A stretch of DNA of 64,000 nt from Saxidomus purpurata. Taxonomy: Eukaryota > Mollusca > Bivalvia > Venerida > Veneridae. A model generated the notes under the pieces. That model was not told the origin of the DNA. It saw nothing but the letters and a program-made list of their open reading frames with translations, and made no database searches. Position numbers and translations under genes: made by a program. The DNA is taken from the NCBI GenBank assembly GCA_022818135.1, contig JAFMSR010000008.1, positions 7,988,140 through 8,052,139 on the forward strand. The letters are read 5' to 3'. This document shows, one piece after another, positions 25,206-35,770 of the stretch (position 1 is its first letter; each line of letters starts with the position of its first letter).

Positions 25206-25419
25206 CCAACTAGGCCCTCTGCTTTATTCTGTGTTAAGGAAGGGGTATTGTGTGTTTGAACATTTCATTCTGGTGATAGTGTATTGAGTTACCAACTACC
25301 AGCTGTTATATAGTTTGGAATTACTAATAACCAACTACCAACTAGTAGGTAGTTGGTTATTCGAATATCCAACTACCAACTACCTACTACCTACCAAATT
25401 GACGCTCATCTTTTTCTCA

Positions 25420-25732
25420 CTCGTTATAACTTAAAAAAGCAAGTAAAAACGTATCCTCGTCTTTTACAAGTAAACAGGTAATTAAAAAAAGTAGAAGGCC
25501 GTCTTGAGCAAACAGCCACTTATGAGAAATGAACGTCTGCGACACACTTATTATAGCTACAAGAGCTGTCCGCCAGGCAACAAATGCTCGACTAATAAAG
25601 GGTCGGGGTAAAGTGAAACGGTTCATGATACCAGTACTTAAGATTTGTGTAAAAATGAAGTCTCTTTTATACATTTCTAATGTATCGAGGAAACAGAATT
25701 AAAACTAAGTAGAATGTCCTAGTGTGCGTGAA
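25420..25732. other. DNA between two palindromic elements, with a fragment of a dispersed repeat
   Basis: Around 25558-25610 the text ACAAGAGCTGTCCGCCAGGC matches the start of the repeat family also seen at 42388. An 85-codon minus-strand frame crosses it and is not considered a gene. Confidence 0.4.
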
Positions 25733-26385
25733 GTTTGCTGTCAGTTGCCCGTTGCCAATTCAATGCCGATTCAGTTGGCAACTGGCAACTGGCAGCCAAT
25801 TTCACACTCTTGTTGCAAATCGTCTTCACTTGCAAAGATTAACCAAATACATAGTTTTTTAAACCACACGAATCGCCAACTGGCAACGAATAGGCTATAT
25901 GCAAATGAAATTTGAATTGGCATCTGGAATATGAAATTGGTTGCCAGTTGCCAATTCACCTTTTATTCATAAAACTCGAATTGGCATCTGGCTGCCTGTT
26001 AACAATAGCTAATACATTTTATTCACAATTACAGACCGTCGTCCAATTGGCATCTGGCTGTCAGTTGCCAGTTGCCAATTCGTGAGGCTGAATGAATTGG
26101 TTATTTGCAAGTGAAAGTTGAATTGGCATCTAAAAATGAACTTTGGTGCCAGTTGCCAGTTGTCAATTCAACTTTTATTCAGATTTTACATATAAAACGA
26201 ATTGGCATCTGGCTGCCAGTTGCCAGTTGCCATTTCGCGTGGTTTAACAACTTGGTATTTGGTTAATATTTGCAAGTGAAGACGAATTAGCAACATGAGT
26301 GTGAAGTTGGCTGCCAGTTGCCAATTTAATCGACATTGAATTGGCAACTGGCAACTGGCAACTGACAGCTAACTAAAGGCACATA
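25733..26385. repeat. Foldback-like palindrome built from TTGGCAACTGGC motifs
   Basis: The left arm (about 25735-25885) and right arm (about 26220-26385) are inverted copies over about 150 bp, including CTTCACTTGCAAAGATTAACC and its mirror. Termini read GTTTGCTGTCAGTTGCC and, inverted, GTTAGCTGTCAGTTGCC. The motif TTGGCAACTGGCAAC and the variant TTGGCATCTGGC are repeated in both orientations throughout. No clear target-site duplication and no coding capacity. Confidence 0.75.
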
Positions 26386-26509
26386 ATATACTAAGCATCA
26401 GATACAGGTCATGATTTTATTGGACACTGATGTTGCTAAGTTTAGGCCGTGAATATTTAACGCGTAGGTATTGTACTCGTAACTTTAAACGCATAAAAGG
26501 CGGGCATTC

Positions 26510-26990
26510 ACCATGACTGTCAAATTTAAACTCCGTGAATACAATAGTTCAACCTCATAAATTCGCGATTTTAACTTTTTGAATTTACAATTTCAACTTC
26601 ATGAATGCAAGATTTTATCATCAATAAATTTCGGTTTCTTCTTCCGGACACAGATATTGTAAAGTAGTGAATTCATGAAGTTGAAATCGTGAGCTCGTGA
26701 TGTGGAAATTGTGGATTCTAGAACCCATGAAGTTGACATTTTGAATTCATGAAGTTGAAATTTTGAATCCATGAAGTTGAAATATTGAGTTCATGAAGTT
26801 GACATTTTGAATCCATGAAGTTGACATTTTGGATCCATGAAGTTGAAATTTTGAATTCATGAAGTTGTCATTTTGAATCAATGAAGTTGACATTTTGAAT
26901 TCATGAAGTTGAAATTTTGAATCCATGAAATTGAAATTTTGAATTCATGAAGTTAAAATCATCAATTTATGAAAGTGAATGCTCGAATTC
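26510..26990. repeat. 22-bp minisatellite (AATTCATGAAGTTGAAATTTTG) with an inverted lead-in
   Basis: About 15 tandem copies of a 22-bp unit alternate between AATTCATGAAGTTG and AATCCATGAAGTTG between 26660 and 26990. The preceding 26540-26620 carries the inverse motif (CAACTTCATGAAT), so the block is partly palindromic. Each core ATTCATGAA is itself near-palindromic. Confidence 0.8.
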
Positions 26991-27439
26991 GTTCAATTGA
27001 ATAATCGAGCTCAAAACAGGATAGTTCTATGTACAACAGAGAAGAACGAAAATTCGAAATGAAACCACATTATTGTAGATTATGTTTATAACAGGCGATT
27101 TATTCAAAAGAAGTAAGAAATTGCTTTGATTTTGGAATAAGTTGCTATAAACATGAGTTACAACCAGAGTTGATTTACTTAAGTGAATTGAATCGAATTA
27201 CTACCCAAAGTTATTGATATTCAACATAAAGAAAATGATACTAAAGTGACTGACAGTGTCTGCATGTGTTCATATATTATATATATTGTATTATATATTT
27301 GTGGCAGCAAAGGTTATAGAACAGACAAACACTATACTTTCGTTCATTCAAGACATTTCATGGACATTCAACGATGCATTGCTCTCACTAGTTTCTTGTA
27401 CATTACTTACGAGGGAATAATTCTCAAGTTTGGGGAGAA

Positions 27440-28220
27440 GGGGAGGGAGGAGGTGTAAGTCACACTTGGGTATGGGTTGGGCAGTAAGCCCAGACAGGAA
27501 AAAAGTACAGGGGGGAGGTGTAAGTCGCTTGGGTATGGGTTGGGCAGTAAGCCCAGACAGGAAAAAAGTACAGGGGAGGAGGTGTAAGTCGCTTGGGTAT
27601 GGGTTGGGCAGTAAGCCCAGACAGGAAAAAAGTACAGGGGAGGAGGTGTAAGTCGCTTGGGTATGGGTTGGGCAGTAAGCCCGGACAGGAAAAAAGGACA
27701 GGGGAGGAGGTGTAAGTCGCTTTGGTATAGGTTGGGCAGTAAGACCGGACAGGAAAAAAGGACAGGGGAGGAGGTGTAAGTCACTTTGGTATGGGTTGGG
27801 CAGTAAGCCCGGACAGGACAAAAGTACAGGGGATGAGGCGTAAGTCACTTGGGTATGGGTTGGGCAGTAAGCCCGGACAGGAAAAAGGGACAGGGGAGGA
27901 GGTGTAAGTCGCTTTGGTATAGGTTGGGCAGTAAGACCGGACAGGAAAAAAGGACAGGGGAGGAGGTGTAAGTCACTTTGATATGGGTTGGGCAGTAAGC
28001 CCGGACAGGACAAAAGTACAGGGGATGAGGCGTAAGTCACTTGGGTATGGGTTGGGCAGTAAGCCCGGACAGGAAAAAGGGACAGGGGAGGAGGTGTAAG
28101 TCACTTTGGTATGGGTTGGGCAGTAAGCCCGGACAGGACAAAAGTACAGGGGATGAGGCGTAAGTAACTTGGTATGGGTTGGGCAGTAAGCCCGGACAGG
28201 AAAAAGGGACAGGGGAGTAA
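27440..28220. repeat. 64-bp minisatellite
   Basis: About 12 copies of a unit containing GGAGGTGTAAGTCGCTTGGG, TATGGGTTGGGCAGTAAGCC and CGGACAGGAAAAAAGTACAG; spacing 63-65 bp. Two unit types alternate towards the right end. The 230-codon minus-strand frame (SDLHLLPCPFFLSGLTAQPIPK repeats) is a by-product: the unit length is not a multiple of three and no start or splice context supports a gene. Confidence 0.9.
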
Positions 28221-29618
28221 GTTTTTCATAACTGGACCTCTTAGTAGCAGGTACCCGTATCCGAATCAGCTACAAATCAGTAGACTGGGTAACTGTATTT
28301 AAACGAAATGTAGATAAAGTTGAATAACTAATTTATTTATGATTTTTAGAACTCTTTATAAACTTGATGTAAATAATAACAGCGGCCATTTTAGCCCTTC
28401 AGTTTACTATTTTCTCGTTTTACACCCTTAGACCCCGAGCTAAAATACTGAGCTGAATACCTTACTAGTTCACTTTTCGGGAGCGTACCCGTGCGAAGAG
28501 TCGCGAGTCCGAATTATTGTCCTGTAACTTAATTTGCCGTATCTTTAATGGCTCGGCTAGCTAGTTCCTTAACTTATCATTTTGTATACAAAACCTACCG
28601 TTGACGAATAATAAAAAACATCTTGACATTGAGTGTATGGTTTATGCATACTCGTTCAGGTCAGTCCTAGGATGATTTGATGTTTGAGAATATCTAAACC
28701 TCAGGCCTTGAACTGGTGACCAGTGCGGTTTTAAAATGTAAAGTGTAAAGCATAAAACATCGAAATCTATGGCTTAAAAGTGCCGGTTTTGTCTAAAACG
28801 AGATACGTTTTCCCGAAAAAAAATAGCAGAAAAAAACTTACCAGCAATGTGTGAGTTTAAGCCAAATAAAATCTAAATAACCATTTCATTGTATATAACT
28901 GGACGACTACATTTGTATGACTCGTAGCTTACAAGATTAATGGCATACATCGATTCAGGTTTATTTGAACACAACTGATAAGCGGATGAAGATATGTTTG
29001 AGTTAGAGACTACACTCGAAAGTGTTGACAAATATGACATCTTCCTATTTAAGATTTTCATAATATCGATGAGGTTTTAAAATAATAAAGTCAATTTTGA
29101 GTGTTTGACAATACTAGGCTATTTAAGTGTTTAACAAAGTAATAAAAAGTTCATGTCACTAGTCTGAAGGCATATTTAAGTTACCATGTCACGTGGGATA
29201 TCGGAGCAATGAGGTAACAGTGACTGATAATACAGAGTATTTGTGATAACATTCAGAAAGTCATTCGCCATTTCCCGTGGAATTTTATTTTTATACGGAA
29301 AGGGCCGAGTGAAGTAGCGTTACAGAACAGACCGACATAGTCTGCTTTTAAAATTTGTCAAGCTTTCGAATGAAGATTTGAAACTAGCACATTTTTGTAT
29401 TTCGGTGTTTTACAGGTCTAACTTAAGTTCCTGTAGAATTTAAGAACTCAGTGAAATATAATTGTAAAACGTAATAATGTTTTTTGCATATCGGATCGGC
29501 TTTTCCGGTAATTTTACCCATGCCGGAAAAAATCCATCGGGCACCCCTCCTGTGCCAGACGACTCTCGTGAATTACTTATGACGTAACATTATAAACATT
29601 GTGACGTCAATTTCACAA
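28221..29618. other. No gene recognised
   Basis: AT-rich sequence; short frames lack known domains. A segment around 29570-29620 (GACGTCAATTTCAC) leads into the palindrome that follows. Confidence 0.4.
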
Positions 29619-30322
29619 TTCTAACATGACTCGAGATTTTGTCTCTATATACAAAGAGTAGAAAAATTATGTTATATTAAACCATAAACAACGCGGGAAC
29701 TGATATGCTGTAAACATGACGTCATATTGCGCCGCATGACGTTAAATGAGCGTTCGCGTAGAAAATAACGCTTTGCATTCATTCACTTTTTGTAATATCT
29801 GGTCATGTTAGAATCGAAATAACATCCTTTTCAGCGTTGTCATCGTCTAATAAACAATAATTTGTCGTACTGATATGCAGTTATAAACATCTCATGCCTA
29901 CGACCTTCGTGGCTAATTACTACATATCAGTACTCCAAATCATTGTTTATTTATGAAATAACATCCGTTCCAGCGGTATTAGTCGTTTAACAAACAATGA
30001 TTTGGAGTACTGATACGCAGTTATTAGCCACGAAGGCCGAAGGCCTGAGTGGTTTATAACTGCGCATCAGTACGACAAATTATTGTTTATTAGACGATAA
30101 CAACGCTGAAAAGGATGTTATTTCGATTCTAACAGGACCAGATATTACAAAAGGTGAATAAATGCAAAGCGTTATTTTCTACGCGAACGCTCATTTAACG
30201 TCATGCGGCACAATATGACGTCATGTTTACAGCATATCGGTTCCCGCGTTGTCTATGGTTTAATATAACATAATTTTTCTACTCTTTGTATATAGAGACA
30301 AAATCGTGAGTCATGTTAGAAT
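29619..30322. repeat. 704-bp nested palindrome
   Basis: It begins TTCTAACATGACTC and ends GAGTCATGTTAGAA. The arms (about 29619-29960 and 29990-30322) mirror each other over more than 300 bp, including TTTTGTCTCTATATACAAAG, TAACGCTTTGCATTCATTCA and CAATAATTTGTCGTACTG. The centre holds a second, inner inverted repeat (CAGTACTCCAAATCATTG / CAATGATTTGGAGTACTG). The central phrase GAAATAACATCCGTTCCAGC recurs inverted just outside the right end at about 30335-30358, suggesting nested or repeated insertion. Confidence 0.85.
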
Positions 30323-33300
30323 AAACGACTAACACCGCTGGAACGGATGTTATTTCTTAAATACAACGTCTGAATACCGTTTGTTTTATACGACAATGCA
30401 ACACTTCGACAAGTTTTTTGCATTTAGAAATCCTATTTTAAGTAAGTGCGAGACGGTATTCAAGAAAAAGTTTCTATTATGAGACATTTAGTTCTGAGAT
30501 GGAAATATCCGTCACCGAGGGTAACCGTTTTTGTGGGAACTCGTTGACGGATATTTCTATCTATACCGCGTGCTCATGACAGAAACTGTTATTTTTGCCA
30601 GAACTTATTTTGACCGTGACCTTGCTGTCAGGTATTCATGAATAACCATCATGTATATTGTCCAACACGGCTGCCCAACGTTGTTGTTTCTTTCTCTCCT
30701 TTTTGGCACAACATTTCTGCAACTTGAAACAACATAGACTATTTCATATATTAAGACTCATTTCTACAATGCGACTTGAAATGTAAAAAAGGCCGTATCC
30801 GCAGTGTATGTGAAGTTTCCTTTATATTTGTTCCCTTCATTGACACTACATAAAATTGTGTGCGAAGTTTGGTGACTGTCTATAGTTTTTAAAGAACAGT
30901 TTGTATGTCCATTGTTCGCATATTAATTCTAAAATCTAGTTCAAGGGTCATAACTCTACCACTGATCCGTCAATCAAAATGTCTGTACAGTTTGGGAACT
31001 TTTGGGTAATAACTGAGTACTTTATTTTGTCAAGGGCTATAACTAAGCAGTTACCGGTCCAATAAAAAATAAAACTTTCAAGGACCATAACTGCCATTAG
31101 AGATAAAGATAACTCAGGAGCACAACTTCACTTGCTAGTTAACATATTTGTAATGTGTTGGTGATTACCACAAAATGTTCGGGATATACGTACCTCCGTA
31201 CGGTCGCCCGTACGTACATACGGACGGACGGACAAGGCGACTATGTATGCCTTCCTTGACAAAATTTGAAATGTGCTTATATTGTAAAAAAATACTGGGA
31301 AACTATCTCACGAATGGTAAAAATAAAATGAAAAAAATCGCTAAGGGGAAATATCTGCTACGGTGAGTTTGGAGATTCAGTTATGCATTGTAAATATTGA
31401 AACAGTAGACACTTGAACGAGAAAACGATATCTTTTTAATTGTTTTAATTATTATAAGATTGTTCGCTTTTGTCAGCCTACAAGGGGGGATAAAAAATAA
31501 GTAATCTTTCCTCATAACTTTAAGACGCCTTTTTTGTGCAGTTAGTATAAAATAGTTCCGAATCAATGTGTACCAGTTTCCGAAATATCTGATTAATATC
31601 CAACAAGATCTATCTTTAAAAAAGATGGTCGGCGCAATTTTGAGTATATGAAAGCGATTGGAAGGTAGATATAGTAAAAAATCTTTACCAGGAACTCATG
31701 GCCCTTCGCTTCCAGAGATGTTGGAGCAAATGCTCTCCAGGCTGTGCTAAACGGCCATTTACTCAGGTCTCCCAAATTGTGGAAAAATATGTTCCCTGAC
31801 ATGTGCATCAGGAAAACAAACTTAATCCTCGATTTTCTTATCAAATATGTTACTCGAAATATTGACCGAAATTCAATGGTCGAGAAATTATAATTACTCT
31901 TCCCATATAATTAATATTAATTTGGCGGTAACAATATTATTATGTTGAAAGACATAGTCCCAGAGCCCACTGGGACACTTTTAAGCACGAGAACAATTTT
32001 CATATGTATCAAATCTACAGTGTATATAGTTTCAGGAACCAGACAACTTAATTGCCATACCGGCGCCGATTGGTCAAAATCCAAGATGGCGGTCAAAATG
32101 GCCGCCAAAATAATAGAAAATCGCTATATTTCAATACCTGTCACATATACACATTCAGACACATCCAAGTTAAACTACTTGTCACTGTTTTCATATACTA
32201 CACATTATTTATGAAAATAAGTACATATTTGCCACAGATATACTATTTAGATGAAATTACACGGATAAAATGTAGCAAAAAACCGTACTTTCGTCACTCT
32301 TTTCGTCTAGACCGTTTTTCTATTTGGTGCATTTTTAATATGATCCTTATAATGGACAATTATAATCATGCGATTCAAAAGACACTATAATGTAATGAAG
32401 CAAAAAATGTTTAAAAATGATTATCATATAAGTTTCAAATTAGTGATTTTCCATTCCAACCCACAACGCGGATTTTAAGTATGTCAGCAGACGATGGGAT
32501 AAACAACCCGGTAGAGGAATACAGACAGTGTTATCGTTACATGATATTTTCAAAAGTTATTTGCTTTAATCAGGTTCATAGGCATAAAATATGTAGAAAA
32601 AAATTCTAAATAAGCACAAAACTTATTATAACCCGTGTTGTCATGGTAACACAAAGAGCTATGTAAACGATAACGAAAGAAAATTATATAAGGTTTACAT
32701 TTAGAAGTACAGCGAAGATGTACATTTTCAATAATGCAGAACTTCATATTGACGGGAACTATGGTGCATGCATTTAGAATACATTGTACTTTGTATTGCA
32801 TAAATAAAGAAGAAATTTGTGTAGATATTTTAAAAAAGTCAAGACGAAAGTCTATGTATTTTTATCATCCCTCGATGAACTTCTCTTTTTTTTGGAAAAT
32901 GACGGGTAGTGTGTGATCGTGTTTAATTGATTTCTTATGCACAGCCAGAAAGTTACGTAAGGTAAAACTCAAGTATGACACGATTCAATATTTGAAAATC
33001 TAAATATATGTAAACACAATTATTTGAGCATCAAATAAAGCCACGAACAATGATTTGCATAAATTGGTGAATCTAATACGACACGAGACATCTATTAAAT
33101 CTGTGTTACTTATTCTTGTCGCTAATGATGGTAGCTAAACTGTTTACTTTTATTATTAAATTTTAGAATTTGAATAATAAGATTGCAATTTAAATGAACA
33201 ATAACTGATATTTTACAAGTACCTAGGCTGGAGAGTGCTGTTTGACTTTGTCCACGGCCGAACTTCTACGTTATTACGTTAAAACCATAATTACATGAAT

Positions 33301-33340
33301 TCGTCTGTGGAATGCCTTGTTATGTAAAATGATCATTTTA
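30323..33340. other. Repeat remnants, no gene recognised
   Basis: Around 30880-31260 lies a dispersed repeat ending in GGACGGACGGACAAGGCGAC; the same kind of end is seen near 40240 and 43410. At 32090-32110 AAGATGGCGGTCAAAATGGC is a motif common in repeats. Several 60-110-codon frames exist, none with a recognisable domain. Confidence 0.45.
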
Positions 33341-33348
33341 TTTTGTTT

Positions 33349-33375
33349 CCCTCCCCCCCACCCCCCACCCCCCCC
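33349..33375 (-). other. Potential G-quadruplex
   Basis: The plus strand is almost pure C with single A or T interruptions; the minus strand therefore has four runs of three or more G separated by single bases, the classical quadruplex pattern. Confidence 0.6.
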
Positions 33376-33769
33376 GATTCTATAACTTCTAGTCGTTTGC
33401 CTTGTATTGGCGCCTGTGACCAACCCCAGCATACCTCCCATAATGCTTGAATCCTTTTTGTTTTATTATTTTTTGTTTGTTTGGAAATGAGCCATTATAG
33501 TTTTGTTATTTGAAACTAGCCCGCCATGTATGAAACGTAGCAGAGAAACGGATCCCAGCCTACAGACCCCCGAAATACACCAAACAAAGACAACTATCAC
33601 GTGCACCCAGACAATACCCATGCCAACTACGAAGGCTCGTTCAACTTCACAACTTTTTAATGCGCGATGTCAATTTGTGCAACTTGTATCTTTTTATGTC
33701 AACCTTCCATGAAAAAAAAATCTTAAATATTTTAAAATCAAACGTCATCTTGTCTTGCCTTCTTTTCCT

Positions 33770-34350
33770 TTTATAGGATTCGGGTCTTTGTTCTCAACTG
33801 CACTGTTTCCTTCCGGTTTATATGTGGATGTTTCGTTTTAATTTTTGACTTTATGATTATACACATATTCATTTACGTGCATGTAAAATTCAAAAGGAAA
33901 TTTGTTTTCACCATTTGTTTTTCCGAGAGTGTCATAGTGTTTGTGTTTCGAATACATGTATCATTTGATTATCTGTCTGCTCCTTCACTTAGTTTTCTAT
34001 CTGCTGTTGATCCTTTCGGAAGTTTTTTCTGTTTCTACTGCTGTGTGTGATTCTATGTCATCCTCTTTTGTGTCAACAGTGTTTGAGTTCAGTCCTGTTC
34101 CCCGCGCTCCCCTTTCTTCTGTCTCTTGTCACTTTGTTTGGTCTGTTTCAGTGTTTTGCTTTTCATTGGACTTTTTCAAGGTGGCAGCATTTCCCTTCCT
34201 TTCATTTCCTCTACTTTCGTTTGTGTTCCTTGTCTCACCTGTGACTTTCGTTGGTACTTTCAGTTATTTGTCATTAAATTCTTTGACTCCGAGTTTTTTT
34301 TATTTCTCTATTACACCTTCTCCTAACTCCATTGTTTTCATTTCTCCTTA
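33770..34350. other. Pyrimidine-rich tract
   Basis: The plus strand is strongly T/C-rich for nearly 600 bp, which leaves several overlapping frames open (up to 136 codons) with Ser/Phe/Leu-rich products. Read on the minus strand it gives Lys/Glu-rich fragments broken by stops, so it could be the remains of a charged coding sequence. No family recognised. Confidence 0.4.
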
Positions 34351-34699
34351 ACTTTTGTAGTGTATTTGTTGTATACACTGTCTAATGACTAATTTTTGCA
34401 AGACGACAAACAAAACCCATGTTTTAACCGCGCGCGCCTACTTTAGGTCATGTCCATACAAAGGAGCAATTGGTTTACGCGTCCGCTCATTATCTCCTAA
34501 ACCCCTTTAAGATTTTTCAAAATGAGTCAAATGTTTACCTCACCATCGCGACATGCAAAGTCCATGTTCCAACCATGCCAGTTCAGGGTAAAAGGTAAAA
34601 AACACGAGTCTGAATTTAAGGATTTTCATAAAAGTTGAATAAAATTTTCATCTCCAGCCCAGTATTTGGAGTCAAAGCTCGTGATATATTTACTTGATC

Positions 34700-35770
34700 C
34701 CTTGTCACGAGACTATCTAATAAAATGATTTTCTTGACACTTCAGTTAAATTTTGGTCTGCCAAGACGGGTCAAGGTCACAGTCAAGGCCACAGACTCAA
34801 AGATCATGAGCCTACTTTTACTAATGACCAATGTCATAGAACTTGTATAAAATTTTCGTCTCCCAAGATAGTCAATGTCATGGAACTTGTATTAAATTTT
34901 CGTCTTCCAAGATGGTCAATGTAATAGAACTTGTATCAAATTTGTGTCTCCACAGATGGTCAATGTCAAGGAAAATGTCATGGAACTTGTATTAACTTTG
35001 CGTCTCCCTAGATACCCAATTGTATCAAATTCAAATGAAATCCTTGACAGAGTTACCTTCTTCAGCCTACGTTTGGGGATCATGATGCTTAACAAGTATT
35101 CCAACTTTCAAAGTATTATCTCAAACAGTTCAGTCAAAAATTGGACTGGTGCGAAAAACTTACCCGAGATTCTAAGTCGATAAAGAGCAATTTTTTTTTA
35201 AATCCTTGACAGAGTTACCTTCTCTTGCTTACAGATGGGGTAATGATGCAAGCAAGTATTCCAAATTTCAAAGCAATTACTCAAGAGGTTAAGACAATAA
35301 GTGGATTTTACCAATATTCAATGTATTTTGCAAGTCCAAAAAGAGGCATAATTCTGACAAAAACTTTGACAGAGTTATGTACTCTTGTCTATGGATGGAG
35401 GTAATGATTGTAAATAAGTATGGTAAGTTTCAAAGCAATATCTGTAATGGTTTTGAAAAAAAGTGGGGTGGTACAAAAAACTTTACCAAGCTCAATGCAC
35501 TTTATAAGTCGAAAAAGGGCCATAATTCTGACAAAAACCTTGACAGAATAATGTACTCCTGTCTGTTGATGGAGGTTATGATGGTAAACAAGTATGGAAA
35601 GTTTCAAAGCAATACCTCTCAAGGTTTTGAAATAAAGTTGGGTGGTATGAAAAACTTAACCAAGGTGTACAGCCGTGGCCGTTTTCTGTCGCATTTCGCT
35701 ATGAGTATACTATCATACACAGACGTTGTTCACTACATAAAATCCGATACAACTTTAAGTGGAATATTCT
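34700..35770 (+). repeat. Imperfect tandem repeats of 160-180 bp
   Basis: The phrases TTGACAGAGTTA, TCAAAGCAATATCT and GGGCCATAATTCTGACAAAA recur at about 35046, 35208, 35367 and 35550. The preceding 34860-34990 repeats AATGTCATGGAACTTGTAT. Open frames inside follow the repeats. Confidence 0.7.

Larger units (their letters stand above)
18249..25409. mobile_element. 7.16-kb foldback-type DNA transposon, non-autonomous
   Basis: The element starts ATGAGCGTCAATTTGG and ends with its exact inverse CCAAATTGACGCTCAT. It is flanked by CTTTTTCTC at 18240-18248 and again at 25410-25418. One extra matching base on each side (T before, A after) makes the shared run 11 bp, so the target duplication is 9 or 11 bp. 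The outer 200 bp on each side (18249-18450 and 25205-25409) are nearly identical inverted copies. Inside these lie two inverted arrays of 182-bp units, then a 1-kb central spacer. No transposase frame exists. Long inverted arms made of direct repeats plus a 9-bp duplication match the description of Drosophila FB and some Mutator-like foldback elements; assignment to a superfamily is inference. Confidence 0.9.

Noticed and set aside
18249..25409. CRISPR-like array (regular repeats at 182-bp spacing)
   Set aside because: Whole units are repeated without unique spacers, the arrays are inverted, the genome is eukaryotic and there are no cas genes.
27348..28040. 230-codon minus-strand frame with proline/leucine-rich repeats
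   Set aside because: It lies wholly on the 64-bp minisatellite; the repeated peptide follows from the repeat, and no start, splice or domain evidence supports a gene.
33941..34351. 136-codon plus-strand hydrophobic frame
   Set aside because: It arises from a T/C-rich tract that opens several overlapping frames at once; no domain or initiation context.
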